From Oscillospiraceae bacterium (GTDB lineage Bacteria > Bacillota > Clostridia > UMGS1840 > HGM11507), in contig SVKB01000001.1 of NCBI GenBank assembly GCA_015068665.1, positions 164,812 to 228,811 of the forward strand: 64,000 nucleotides of DNA, read 5' to 3'. Made by a program: the position numbers and the translations under genes. Positions 48,537 to 57,502 of the stretch are shown in pieces; the first letter of the stretch is position 1; each line of letters begins with the position of its first letter. The notes beneath the pieces are model-generated. The model saw nothing but the letters and a program-made list of their open reading frames with translations. It did no database searches and was not told the DNA's origin.

Positions 48537-50444
48537 ATGAAAAAAGCAGTATCTTTATTATTATGTTTTATGATTTTAATAGCAGGGATCATGATTACTC
48601 CTGCTATGGCGGCTGAAGAAGAGAATACACCTGCTATAACAGAGGCTACATTAAAACAGGGTTCAAGCTCAAAGGTTTATACTGTAAACTTACTTACACA
48701 CGCGGATTCTCAGGTTATCACAACAGGCTTTGTTGAACCTGTTGTAAAAGAAGGCGGGATAACCGATTCTGCCGCTGACGGTTATTATCTGTATTCTAAT
48801 TTCAGTAGTTATTTTAATATGTTTACAGGTGCAGATTCACAGTATTATTATTACAATATTCCGGATGAAATGAAGGATGCAACATATTTCAGAATGAAAA
48901 AAACATGGAATGGTACAAGAAACGACACAGGTTCTCCGACTCAGAATCCAACATCGAGAGAAGCTGTAGTATTAACCTTAAATCATTCTGCAGTTGTGTA
49001 CTATATATATCAGGGAACATCGGATTCAGGAGTTGCCACCAACGCAACCTGGTTAAATGAAGATGAATGGGCTAAATCAGAAGAAACCGCTCAGTATGTT
49101 AATGCAAGCGGTGTAGTATCAGACTATATTATCTATGAAAAACAATTTGATGTTACAGAAGGAGAAACCGCAACAGTTGAAATTGGCGGACAAAAGGGTG
49201 CTTACCTTGCTCCTCAGATTTTTGTTGACTGGATAGTTGAAGAAAAAATAACACCGGAAACCTCAAACGAAACATTAAAGCAAGGTTCAAGTTCAAAGGT
49301 TTATACTGTAAAGATTGCCGACAGAGCTGATGCCGAAATCGTTAAAGACGGTTTCACCGCACCCGTTCGTAAGGAAGGCGCTGTTTCTGATACTGAAGCG
49401 GAAAATTACTATGATGCAAGTAATCTTGACAGCTACTTTAAGGTTCTTACTGATAAGGATTATTATTTCCACAGTATTCCTGAAGAGATTTATGATGCTC
49501 AGTATTTCAGATTAAAATCAGGCTGGCAGGGTACAAAAGGCGATACAGGCTCCCCAACTCAGAACCCTGACACGACAGAAGCGCTTACATTTGATATAAA
49601 CAGTACGGCAACAGTTTACTATGTATATCAGAGTGCTATTTTAAATGTTAATACTAATGCAACCTGGCTTGAAACAGATGATTGGACTTTATGCGATGAA
49701 AAAGTGGAGTACATAGGCGGGGGAGCAAAATATTACGAGTATTATTTATTTAAAAAGAAATTTATAGTTAATCCCAGTGAAACAGTAAATGTAAAAATAG
49801 GCGGATTTTACAACTCCAATTTACCTCCTATGGTATTTGTTGATTGGTTAAATGAAGAAACAACCAAAAATATAAATGTTTCGGTTACAGGTAACGGCAA
49901 AGTAAATAAACCGGGTAATCAGGATGCAGCTATCGGAGAAACATTCAGCGTTATGGTAACCCCTGATGAAGGTTATGTTATTGATTACATTAAATTTAAC
50001 GGTAATGAAGTTGTTGCCAATGCCAACGGTATATATACAACTCCCGAAATAACGGAAGATTCAGTGATAGAGGTTGCCTTCAGAGAAATTAATGAGCTGC
50101 CGCAGGTAACAAGCTGTATGCAGGTTTTTGCTGCAACAGATGAAGAAACAGGACATCCAAGTGCAATCACCTTTGCGACGGTAGGTGCAGGTGCAGACTA
50201 CGAGGCGATTGAATTCGGTATAGTATTCTCTAAAACAGACGAAACACCGACATTGGAAGAAGACGGTATAAAATATCAGGCGGTATCCAAAAATGACTTT
50301 GGTCAGTATGGTGTAAAACTGTATGGAACAGGACTAAAAGCTGATACAACATATTATACAGCACCTTACACAATATATCAGAGTATTCACGGTAAAACCG
50401 TAGTTTACGGAACAGCTGTAAGCTTTACTCCCGTAAATAATTAA
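48537..50444 (+). CDS. Secreted protein with two copies of a novel ~195-aa module, 635 aa
   Basis: After a signal peptide (1-25), two related modules (~35-230 and ~245-440) each start with 'LKQGSSSKVYTV' and contain 'SPTQNP', 'VYYIYQ' or 'VYYVYQ', and a '(V/I)(E/K)IGG' strand near the end. The same module occurs in the PL8 lyase at ~1110-1320, where it shares 'YYIYQG', 'SGVATNA' and 'IGGQKG'. The C-terminal part is an InlB-like repeat (~445-510) and the Fn3-like end domain (~515-635) also found on the 12918 and 20040 proteins. There is no catalytic motif, SLH or stalk domain. A glycan-binding role helping the PL8 lyase is likely (inference). Confidence 0.83.
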   Translation: MKKAVSLLLCFMILIAGIMITPAMAAEEENTPAITEATLKQGSSSKVYTVNLLTHADSQVITTGFVEPVVKEGGITDSAADGYYLYSNFSSYFNMFTGADSQYYYYNIPDEMKDATYFRMKKTWNGTRNDTGSPTQNPTSREAVVLTLNHSAVVYYIYQGTSDSGVATNATWLNEDEWAKSEETAQYVNASGVVSDYIIYEKQFDVTEGETATVEIGGQKGAYLAPQIFVDWIVEEKITPETSNETLKQGSSSKVYTVKIADRADAEIVKDGFTAPVRKEGAVSDTEAENYYDASNLDSYFKVLTDKDYYFHSIPEEIYDAQYFRLKSGWQGTKGDTGSPTQNPDTTEALTFDINSTATVYYVYQSAILNVNTNATWLETDDWTLCDEKVEYIGGGAKYYEYYLFKKKFIVNPSETVNVKIGGFYNSNLPPMVFVDWLNEETTKNINVSVTGNGKVNKPGNQDAAIGETFSVMVTPDEGYVIDYIKFNGNEVVANANGIYTTPEITEDSVIEVAFREINELPQVTSCMQVFAATDEETGHPSAITFATVGAGADYEAIEFGIVFSKTDETPTLEEDGIKYQAVSKNDFGQYGVKLYGTGLKADTTYYTAPYTIYQSIHGKTVVYGTAVSFTPVNN

Positions 50445-50450
50445 TTCAGA

Positions 50451-50477
50451 GTAAGCAGAGATTTTATCTCTGCTTAT
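50451..50477. terminator. Hairpin between the 635-aa protein and the heparinase-like gene
   Basis: GTAAGCAGAGA (50451-50461) pairs with TCTCTGCTTAT (50467-50477) around a 5-base loop, with no strong T tract. It may be a partial terminator or a processing site. Confidence 0.5.
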
Positions 50478-50500
50478 CTTTACCGTCAAGGAGGTAATGT

Positions 50501-53500
50501 ATGAAGAAATTTGTTTCGGTTTTACTGTTGCTTTCAATACTTCTTTCAATATTTTCTTATGTGGGAGCAAACGCCGATGAAGGCTCACAGCTTAACGGAT
50601 GGGAAAAAATTGAAGAGATAGGAAACTTAGAAACCTCAGAAATCAAAAAGTGGAATGCATCAAGCGGAGATTTAGCAGGTAATAAGGTCGTTTTTTCAAA
50701 TATGACCTATGGCGTTGAAAATATGCGTTCAATTACCTTATACAATAAAGGAATTGCATCGAACGGAAATGATTTTTCTGTTTACCCTCAACAAGCTGAT
50801 CTTGTTACCCACAACGGAGAAAGGGTAATTTGGGTTGATTATCCTGCAGCGGGAAACCAGATTGCTATTTATATTCCCAGAATAGTGTTTGATGAAAAAT
50901 ATACAAAAGACTCCGATTACAGATTAAGATTTAAAGCAAAAAGAGAGAAAAAAGAAGCTATAGGTAACGATAATTTGTTTTTTTATATAAGAACTTTGGA
51001 TGAAGCGGGAGCAAATGTATATCAGACCAAGGGGGCAGCAATTGAACCAAGTGATGACTACATTCAGTATGATATTGTAATAAATAAAGAATCTATTGCT
51101 GATAATGCTGCAGGCTTCACCGGACTGTTCCATGCAGGAGGTACTGATGCTTTCAGAAATCTTTATATAAAAGATATTGAGCTTTATGTAAAGAAGGATG
51201 ATACACCTTATGTTGTATATGATATGCCTGAGTTTCGACCTGAAAAAGGAATGCATCCAAGAGTTTATTTTAATAAAAATGATATTAAGAGAATAAAAGA
51301 AAATGCCACTCATCCCGAAAATAAACCTGCTTATGACTTGCTTTTGAAAGAGGTTAATACCAACGAAAGCGGAATCATGGTTAAGAATGATACTGACAAC
51401 CTTAACGAAAGAAGTTTGGGTATAATACAAAGTAAGGCTTTTTATTATGCAGTCTGGGGAGATGAAAACAGAGGTAAAGAAGCTATAGCCGCCCTTAAGA
51501 ATTTCCTTAATACCTGTAATTACAGAAAATCTGAATATAATACTCAGGGCTTTACTGTTTTTACTGTAGGTGCTGTGTATGACTGGTGTTATCCGCTTTT
51601 ATCAGAAGAAGATAAAGAATTCTTTCAGGATATGGGAGTAAAGGTATGCTCATCAATGGAAATACTTTATCCTCCTTTATATGGATGTACCGTTAAAGGG
51701 CATTCGGCTGAAGCACAGCTTCAAAGAGACCAGCTTGCCTTTGCATTTGCTGTATCTGATGAGAGAGAAGACATTTACAGAAATATTGCAGGCAGATATT
51801 TTGAAGAATTCAAAGAAACCAGAGAGTTTCTTTACAAAGCCCATTCGCTTCCTTACGGAAGTTCATATACAACCTACAGATTTCAATGGGATATGCTTTC
51901 CACATATATGTTAAAAGCAGTAGGACTTCCTGATTACTACGGTCCTGAACAGGAAAAGGCACTTTACTGGCTTCTTTACGCAAGACGCCCTGATGGTTCT
52001 GTTCTTCGTGAAGGGGATAATCAGATGAATAATAAGGGGACGGGGATTTACGAAACTACGGGTACCCGTGCCTTCTGGCTTGCGGGAAACTACTGGAAGA
52101 ATCCTTATCTTAAAGGAGAAGCGTTAAGAAGATCAAAGGGCGGAGTAGTTCCTGTTACAGCAAGCGGAAATCAGTCTTTGACTGCTGTGGAATTTTTAAC
52201 TTTCAATGATCCTTCTGTGGGATATGACACTGTAAGAACAATGCCACTTTCTATGTACTATCCGGCACCAAAAGGCGGAATGATAGCAAGAACAGGATGG
52301 AACGAAGGGTTTGATTCTCCTGCTGTTGTTGCAGATATGAAGATAAACGAATGGTGGTTCCAGGGACATCAGCAGCTTGATGCAGGTTCTTTTCAGATTT
52401 ACTATAAAGGTGCTCTTGCAACTGATACGGGATATTATCAGGCAGGAAGAGACGGTGCCCGTTATCATGAAAATGAGGGGAATACCGTATATGGAACAGA
52501 GCATTTCCACAATTATCAAAGAAGAACGATTGCACATAACTGTATAACTGTTTATGACCCGAATGAGCCTTCCCAGAATTATAACGGACACGTTAATGAC
52601 GGCGGTCAGTTATATCACGGGCAAGAGGTCGAACAGGGGAATATCTGGAACTTTTATAAAAACGAGGATACCTTCCATGTAGGTAAAGTATTGGGGCATG
52701 AAATCGGTGAAGACTTAATTCAGCCTGATTATACTTACTTAAAGGGTGATATTGCAAAAGCGTACGGTGAAAAAGTTCCCGCTTATGAAAGAAGCTTTAT
52801 GTTTTTAAATCTTAAAAATTCCGATGTTCCGGCTGCAATGATTGTTTTTGACCGCGTTGTGTCCAAGGATAAAAGCTTTGAAAAAAAATGGCTGCTTCAC
52901 GGGCTTCATAAACCGGAAGTAAATGGTTCAAGAACAATATTTACCGACACGCGGGATGGATATAACGGGAAATTAACAGTAGATACTCTTCTTCCCAAAT
53001 CCGACAATCTTAAAATAAATGTTATTGGCGGAGAAGGACAGGAATATCTCGTAAACGGTGTCAATTACTGGGCACAAACTCTGAAAGACGGTTCTAATGA
53101 AGGAGGGGGATACCGTATAGAAGTATCTCCTGCATCTGAGAAGGAACAGGACTATTTTTTAAATGTTTTACAGGTATCGGATGCAAATTCTTCTAAAGAA
53201 GTCTTAGCGCCTGCAATGATAGAATCTGCTACTCACATAGGGGCTAAAATTGCAGACAGAGTTGTTATGTTTGGCAAAGAAAAAGAAAGAACAAATAAAG
53301 AGGTTTCGTTTGCAGTTTCAGGAGATGGAAATTTCAAGTTCACAGTTGCCGACTTAACTGAGGGAACCTGGCAGGTTAAAAAAGATGGCTCAGAGTTTAT
53401 TAAGATAGTTGCAACAACAGACGGTGGTGTTGGTTCATTTGAGTCAACAAAAGGAGAATTCTCACTTACATATCTTGGTAACTATGGGGAAAAGGTTTTT

Positions 53501-54298
53501 ACCTCTACACCTCTTTATTCTGACGGAATAAATATTAAAGTGAATTCAAAATATCTTTATTCAGATGTTGAGCCGACTATTATAAACTCAAGAACAATGG
53601 TACCGCTTCGTGCAATATTTGAAGCCTTGAATGCAACCGTAACCTGGGACGATTTAACGGCAACGGCCACAGGAATAAGTGAGGACGGGTCTACAACTGT
53701 TAAAATAACAAGGGATTCTTCCACAGCTTATGTTAACGGTAAATCTGTTAATCTGGATTCTCCGGCAACTATTGTAAACGGAAGATTTTTAGTACCGGTA
53801 CGGTTTATATCGGAAAGTCTTGGTGCTTTTGTTGAATGGGATTCATATTCTAAAACTGTATATATCACTAAGTCAGGAGATACAGGCTTTGAAAACGGTG
53901 TTTCCGTTATAAAAGCTGTTCAGTCAGGGGATAACGGTGCAGGTGCTGTGATAGATAATTCCATAGACGGAGATTTATCAACCTTCTGGGCTGCACAGGG
54001 TATAGGTGAAGAAACCGCATGGGGTATATACGAGCTTTCAGAGGAAACCTCTCTTTCGCAGGTCGCAATTGCATTTAACAGAGGAAATGAAAGAAAATAC
54101 ACCTTCTCAATTGCCGTTTCTTCAGATGGTGTAAACTATGAAGAGGTTTTAACCGATGCAGTATCCTCGGGGGAAACAGCTGAATACGAATACTTTAAAA
54201 TACCGGTAAGTAAAAATGCAAAATATGTAAAATATATCGGTAAAGGAAGCAATGCAAATGCATGGAGTAATGTGTTTGAAATTGTGTTTATAAAATAA
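50501..54298 (+). CDS. Heparinase II/III-family lyase with stalk and F5/8C domains, 1265 aa
   Basis: In order: signal peptide (1-23); CBM-like domain (~45-230); alpha-toroid (~255-560) with 'FTVGAVYDWCYPLL' and 'HSAEAQLQRDQLA'; heparinase II/III beta-sandwich (~580-930) with 'GHQQLDAGSFQIYYKGALA' (His623) and 'AHNCITVYDP' (His679, Asn680); copper-amine-oxidase-N stalk domain (~1020-1125) with 'MVPLRAIFEALN' and 'LVPVRFISESLG'; F5/8C domain (~1140-1265). The layout suggests a PL12/PL21-like lyase acting on acidic polysaccharide such as heparan sulfate. The stalk plus F5/8C end matches the 9497 protein. GGAGG precedes the ATG. A bidirectional terminator follows. Confidence 0.9.
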   Translation: MKKFVSVLLLLSILLSIFSYVGANADEGSQLNGWEKIEEIGNLETSEIKKWNASSGDLAGNKVVFSNMTYGVENMRSITLYNKGIASNGNDFSVYPQQADLVTHNGERVIWVDYPAAGNQIAIYIPRIVFDEKYTKDSDYRLRFKAKREKKEAIGNDNLFFYIRTLDEAGANVYQTKGAAIEPSDDYIQYDIVINKESIADNAAGFTGLFHAGGTDAFRNLYIKDIELYVKKDDTPYVVYDMPEFRPEKGMHPRVYFNKNDIKRIKENATHPENKPAYDLLLKEVNTNESGIMVKNDTDNLNERSLGIIQSKAFYYAVWGDENRGKEAIAALKNFLNTCNYRKSEYNTQGFTVFTVGAVYDWCYPLLSEEDKEFFQDMGVKVCSSMEILYPPLYGCTVKGHSAEAQLQRDQLAFAFAVSDEREDIYRNIAGRYFEEFKETREFLYKAHSLPYGSSYTTYRFQWDMLSTYMLKAVGLPDYYGPEQEKALYWLLYARRPDGSVLREGDNQMNNKGTGIYETTGTRAFWLAGNYWKNPYLKGEALRRSKGGVVPVTASGNQSLTAVEFLTFNDPSVGYDTVRTMPLSMYYPAPKGGMIARTGWNEGFDSPAVVADMKINEWWFQGHQQLDAGSFQIYYKGALATDTGYYQAGRDGARYHENEGNTVYGTEHFHNYQRRTIAHNCITVYDPNEPSQNYNGHVNDGGQLYHGQEVEQGNIWNFYKNEDTFHVGKVLGHEIGEDLIQPDYTYLKGDIAKAYGEKVPAYERSFMFLNLKNSDVPAAMIVFDRVVSKDKSFEKKWLLHGLHKPEVNGSRTIFTDTRDGYNGKLTVDTLLPKSDNLKINVIGGEGQEYLVNGVNYWAQTLKDGSNEGGGYRIEVSPASEKEQDYFLNVLQVSDANSSKEVLAPAMIESATHIGAKIADRVVMFGKEKERTNKEVSFAVSGDGNFKFTVADLTEGTWQVKKDGSEFIKIVATTDGGVGSFESTKGEFSLTYLGNYGEKVFTSTPLYSDGINIKVNSKYLYSDVEPTIINSRTMVPLRAIFEALNATVTWDDLTATATGISEDGSTTVKITRDSSTAYVNGKSVNLDSPATIVNGRFLVPVRFISESLGAFVEWDSYSKTVYITKSGDTGFENGVSVIKAVQSGDNGAGAVIDNSIDGDLSTFWAAQGIGEETAWGIYELSEETSLSQVAIAFNRGNERKYTFSIAVSSDGVNYEEVLTDAVSSGETAEYEYFKIPVSKNAKYVKYIGKGSNANAWSNVFEIVFIK

Positions 54299-54302
54299 GA
54301 AC

Positions 54303-54344
54303 CTCACGAAAAACTATCGAACTAAAAGTTCGAGTTTTTCGGAG
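54303..54344. other. Strong hairpin downstream of the heparinase-like gene
   Basis: CGAAAAAC (54307-54314) pairs with GTTTTTCG (54334-54341), and TCGAAC (54317-54322) with GTTCGA (54328-54333), with a further CTC/GAG pair outside. There is no T tract. It precedes the true terminator by about 25 bases. Confidence 0.6.
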
Positions 54345-54367
54345 AACCTTGTTGTGTTAATTCACAA

Positions 54368-54404
54368 TAAAAAAATCTGACGGATTTTTCCGTCAGATTT
54401 TTTA
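54368..54404. terminator. Bidirectional terminator
   Basis: A perfect 14-bp stem runs from AAAAAATCTGACGG (54370-54383) to CCGTCAGATTTTTT (54390-54403), with A and T tracts on either side. It lies between convergent genes, four bases from the stop of the - strand oxidoreductase. Confidence 0.92.
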
Positions 54405-54407
54405 TAA

Positions 54408-55352
54408 TTAGTCTTTGTACATAACCTTAGCTTTTGCCGCATACTCGCTTTCAAAGGCGTTGCCGTCAAAAGCGGCATCTTCGGGTAAATCCTTTACCCA
54501 TACAACTTCACCGTTTTTTTCATCTCTGGAAACTTTACCGCAAAGCATACCCTCTGTACAGTTTAAAACAGACTCAATATCTGCAAGCCTGTTTGGTTTG
54601 CCCCTGAGTTCCTTGGAAACCTCTCTTAAAAAGGAAGCATAAATAGCCCATACATCAATATTTATATGGAAGGTGCCCTTTGTTGTCATAATTACGATAT
54701 GGAAAGGACGTCCCATGCCTGTTCCTGTATAGTATGTACCTAAAACACCGTTTTCGAATTGACAGGTAAAGATTTCACACGGATAACCGTCTTTTTCGCA
54801 TCTTCCGACAAACTTGTTATTAACAATCTTAGATTGAACAATGCTTGAAAAAGCTTCGACAATATGAACTGAGTAGTTGAATTCATCAACTCCGCTTGTG
54901 CCGAATAAAGAAATAATTTCGCCTCTTTCTTCAACAGGCATTGCTAAAAAATCACGGATTTCATCAGCGTATCTTAGACATGAGGAACCGATGATTTTTG
55001 CCCCGCTCTTAACAAGCTCTCTGACTCTTTTTATATCCTTTTTGGATCCAACCATAGGCTTGTCAATAAATACAGGCTTGCCTTTTTCGATAAAAGGCAT
55101 TGCGTAGTCTATATGATTGTCCCAGTTGCAGGACTGAACAAATCCGATGTCAACCTTATCTACCATATCGGAAATTTCAGAAACCTTGCCTTCTAATTCA
55201 TATCTTTTAACAAACCAGTCTTCTTCATTAGCTTTTCTGAAGCCCTTGTTGCAAAGATAATGATATTTGATATCCATGCAGTAGTACTCCATTTTTTCTC
55301 CCCATGTTTTCGGATGGGAAATATCTAAATTTACTAAACCGATTTTTAACAC
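54408..55352 (-). CDS. Gfo/Idh/MocA-family oxidoreductase, 314 aa
   Basis: An N-terminal Rossmann domain and C-terminal alpha/beta domain. 'AMPFIEKGKPVFIDKPMV' is the family's conserved (E/D)KP region and 'GSSCLRYADEIRDFL' follows as expected. The first loop reads 'LVNLDISHPKTW' instead of GxGxxG, so cofactor binding is atypical and NAD(P) use is uncertain. The family oxidises, epimerises or cleaves sugars, so it may process monosaccharides from the nearby lyases. It is convergent with the heparinase-like gene and divergent from nothing obvious; it sits alone on the - strand before the remnant region at 55440. Confidence 0.85.
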   Translation of the reverse strand: MLKIGLVNLDISHPKTWGEKMEYYCMDIKYHYLCNKGFRKANEEDWFVKRYELEGKVSEISDMVDKVDIGFVQSCNWDNHIDYAMPFIEKGKPVFIDKPMVGSKKDIKRVRELVKSGAKIIGSSCLRYADEIRDFLAMPVEERGEIISLFGTSGVDEFNYSVHIVEAFSSIVQSKIVNNKFVGRCEKDGYPCEIFTCQFENGVLGTYYTGTGMGRPFHIVIMTTKGTFHINIDVWAIYASFLREVSKELRGKPNRLADIESVLNCTEGMLCGKVSRDEKNGEVVWVKDLPEDAAFDGNAFESEYAAKAKVMYKD

Positions 55353-55458
55353 AAGTAATCACCCTTTATAAATAATATTACTGTAATTGTATCACGGTAT
55401 GAAATATATATGTTAAGTTTTTTTAACCTTTTATTATAAAAAAATGACAAAATATACG

Positions 55459-55516
55459 CTTCGGATACCAACACATCTGCTTATACATCAGAGTATTCAC
55501 GGTAAAACCGTAGTTT
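55459..55516 (+). pseudogene. Remnant: repeat-element end fused to a fragment of a surface-protein gene
   Basis: Bases 55460-55483 repeat the right terminal sequence of the miniature element at 62202-62225 (TTCGGATACCAACACATC and beyond). Directly after it, 55488-55516 is a 29-base exact copy of 50378-50406, inside the Fn3-like end domain of the 635-aa protein; the reading frame then breaks down into unrelated sequence. It looks like what is left of another gene with that end domain after a deletion and element insertion. A 69-codon frame spans it but has no ribosome site. Confidence 0.6.
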
Positions 55517-55551
55517 TTAAGCTTTGCTCCGTGCAGAAAAAAAGAAGTATC

Positions 55552-56400
55552 TCAGAAAACCATTCCGGAGTGCTGTTTGCGATAATCCTTAGGGGTAATT
55601 CCGACATTCTGCCTGAAGGTATATGTAAAGTGAGCCGGAGTCTGAAACCCTGACTGCCAGGCAATATGGGAAATATCATAGTCGGTTGCAGCGAGGAGTT
55701 CTTTAGCATATCTTAGTTTATAATAAATAAGAAACTGGTGAAGTGTTTTGCCGGTTTCTTTTTTTATTATATTGCTCAGATGATACGGATGATAGTTGAA
55801 GAAAGATGCAATTTCTTCATTGGTAAGACCCGGGTTTTTAAAATTCTCACTTATAAATTTTAACACCCTGTTACATAAGTCGGAATGGGAGACATGGGAA
55901 TCATTTTTTATTATTTCGAGAAGACACAGCTTAAGTAACGCAGAAGAAGTATCCTTATAGTATTCATTTTTTAAGATAAAGTTTTCGGTGCATTTTATAA
56001 GAGTTGGCTCTATTTTAGGAATTTCCCTTACAATGACTGAGGATAATTCACTGCAAAGAGCATAAGGGGGAACATCCTTTTTATTAAATTGGGACAATGA
56101 AACTGTTCCCAACGATGTCTTTAAATGATTATTGCTTTGAGTTAAATCAAAATTAAATACCGCCATAGAGTAACCGGGCTGAAAATCTATTGTGATTTTA
56201 TATACGGTTTCGGGTGGAAGAAAAACAGCGGTATTATTTGTTATTTTATATTTTTCATTACCTGTAAAAAGGGTTCCGTCAGTGTTGGTGAAATAAAACA
56301 GCCTGCAATCGTAGCATACACTCGGCTCAGTGCGAAGGAAAAAGGGAACCCTGTGAAGCTTTGAATATCTTATATAAGGATTTAAATAGGATATATCCAT
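55552..56400 (-). CDS. AraC-family transcriptional regulator (282 aa)
   Basis: An N-terminal cupin-like domain (~20-130, 'LFTGNEKYKITNNTAVFLPP') is followed by a double helix-turn-helix at ~185-280 ('EEIASFFNYHPYHLSNIIKKETG', 'HIAWQSGFQTPAHFTYTFRQNVG', 'TPKDYRKQ'). AAGGAG precedes the start at 56400. It is divergent from the U32-like/iron-sulfur gene run at 56495 across 94 bases and is its probable regulator. Its C-terminus is intact, unlike the AraC remnant at 25310. Confidence 0.92.
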   Translation of the reverse strand: MDISYLNPYIRYSKLHRVPFFLRTEPSVCYDCRLFYFTNTDGTLFTGNEKYKITNNTAVFLPPETVYKITIDFQPGYSMAVFNFDLTQSNNHLKTSLGTVSLSQFNKKDVPPYALCSELSSVIVREIPKIEPTLIKCTENFILKNEYYKDTSSALLKLCLLEIIKNDSHVSHSDLCNRVLKFISENFKNPGLTNEEIASFFNYHPYHLSNIIKKETGKTLHQFLIYYKLRYAKELLAATDYDISHIAWQSGFQTPAHFTYTFRQNVGITPKDYRKQHSGMVF

Positions 56401-56494
56401 TTTATATCTCCTTTGTTTTTCGATATTTTATTTTTGTTATATTATACATTGTATTTGTTTTTTATGGTAAAGTCAAGATGACGGAGGTGATTTT

Positions 56495-57502
56495 TTGAAA
56501 TTTTCGGTTGGCTATCAGCTTTGCGCTGATAATTGGTTTTTAGAAAATATAATAGAGAGAAAGCAAAGTATTTCCGAAGTATATTTTTCTTTTGGGGACA
56601 CACCCAATGGCAGAAATAATCAGTTTAAAAGATCTGATATGACTTATGAGAAAGCATACAGTAAGCAGCTTTCCGATTTGAAGCTTCTTTCCGAAGAAAA
56701 TATCAAACTAAATCTTTTATATAATGCTACCTGCTACGGAAAAGACAGTCTGGCAAAAGCTTTTTTTAAGAAAATAGGTGATGAAATAGATGTTTTTATA
56801 AATGAATTCACCTTAAACGCAGTAACTACCACCTCACCCATAATTGCAAAATTTATAAAATCAAATTTTAAGAATATTGATGTTCGTGCCTCAGTCAATA
56901 TGGGGATAGGCTCCATTGAGGGAATGGAATATATAAGCGAGTATTTTGACAGTTTCTATTTAAAGAGGGAATTAAACCGTAACTTTAAAAAAATAAAAGA
57001 ACTTAAAGCCTGGTGTAATATAAAAGGTAAAAAACTATATGCTTTAGCAAACAGCGGATGTTTAAATAACTGTTCTGCACATACCTTTCACGATAATCTG
57101 GTTTCTCACGAATCAGAAATTTCAAAAACGGATAACGGATATGAGTTTTTCGGTATTTGCCACGATTACCTAAAAAAAGATAAAAACATATATAAGTATT
57201 TCGATGTAACAGGGTTTATAAGACCTGAAGATGTATACCTTTATGAAGAATTGTTCGACTCTTTAAAACTTGCCACAAGAGTAAATGAGAACCCTGTACA
57301 CGTTTTAAAATCATATATTGATTATAAAACTCACAAGGGAAATATAATGGAACTTTTAGAGCCAAATCATTCATCGGTCATAAAGCCTTATATAGTTGAT
57401 AACAGCCTTGTAAATTCCGTGATAGAAGATGACAGATTGGTATATAAAAATATAGAAAATGCAGTTGTAAAATTGGAGGATAGCATTTATGTTGACCAGT
57501 GA
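56495..57502 (+). CDS. U32-like protein, 335 aa (TTG start)
   Basis: The start is TTG, justified by a near-perfect GGAGGTGAT site four bases upstream. The central motif 'ANSGCLNNCSAHTFHDN' (Cys189, Cys193, His196) and a further Cys in 'FFGICHDYL' resemble the cysteine cluster of U32/UbiU-type proteins, some of which carry 4Fe-4S clusters and act on oxygen-independent hydroxylation. The N-terminal half fits a TIM-barrel ('NLLYNATCYGKDSL', 'FINEFTLNAVTTTSP'). There is no signal peptide. It overlaps the next gene by 14 bases, so it is co-translated with the QueG-like proteins. Family assignment is tentative; the partnership with iron-sulfur proteins supports a redox role. Confidence 0.6.
   Translation: MKFSVGYQLCADNWFLENIIERKQSISEVYFSFGDTPNGRNNQFKRSDMTYEKAYSKQLSDLKLLSEENIKLNLLYNATCYGKDSLAKAFFKKIGDEIDVFINEFTLNAVTTTSPIIAKFIKSNFKNIDVRASVNMGIGSIEGMEYISEYFDSFYLKRELNRNFKKIKELKAWCNIKGKKLYALANSGCLNNCSAHTFHDNLVSHESEISKTDNGYEFFGICHDYLKKDKNIYKYFDVTGFIRPEDVYLYEELFDSLKLATRVNENPVHVLKSYIDYKTHKGNIMELLEPNHSSVIKPYIVDNSLVNSVIEDDRLVYKNIENAVVKLEDSIYVDQ

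Noticed and set aside
50924-51430. 168-aa frame on the - strand
   Set aside because: It lies wholly inside the heparinase-like gene, has no ribosome site and its translation is low-complexity and membrane-like, as expected from AT-rich antisense.
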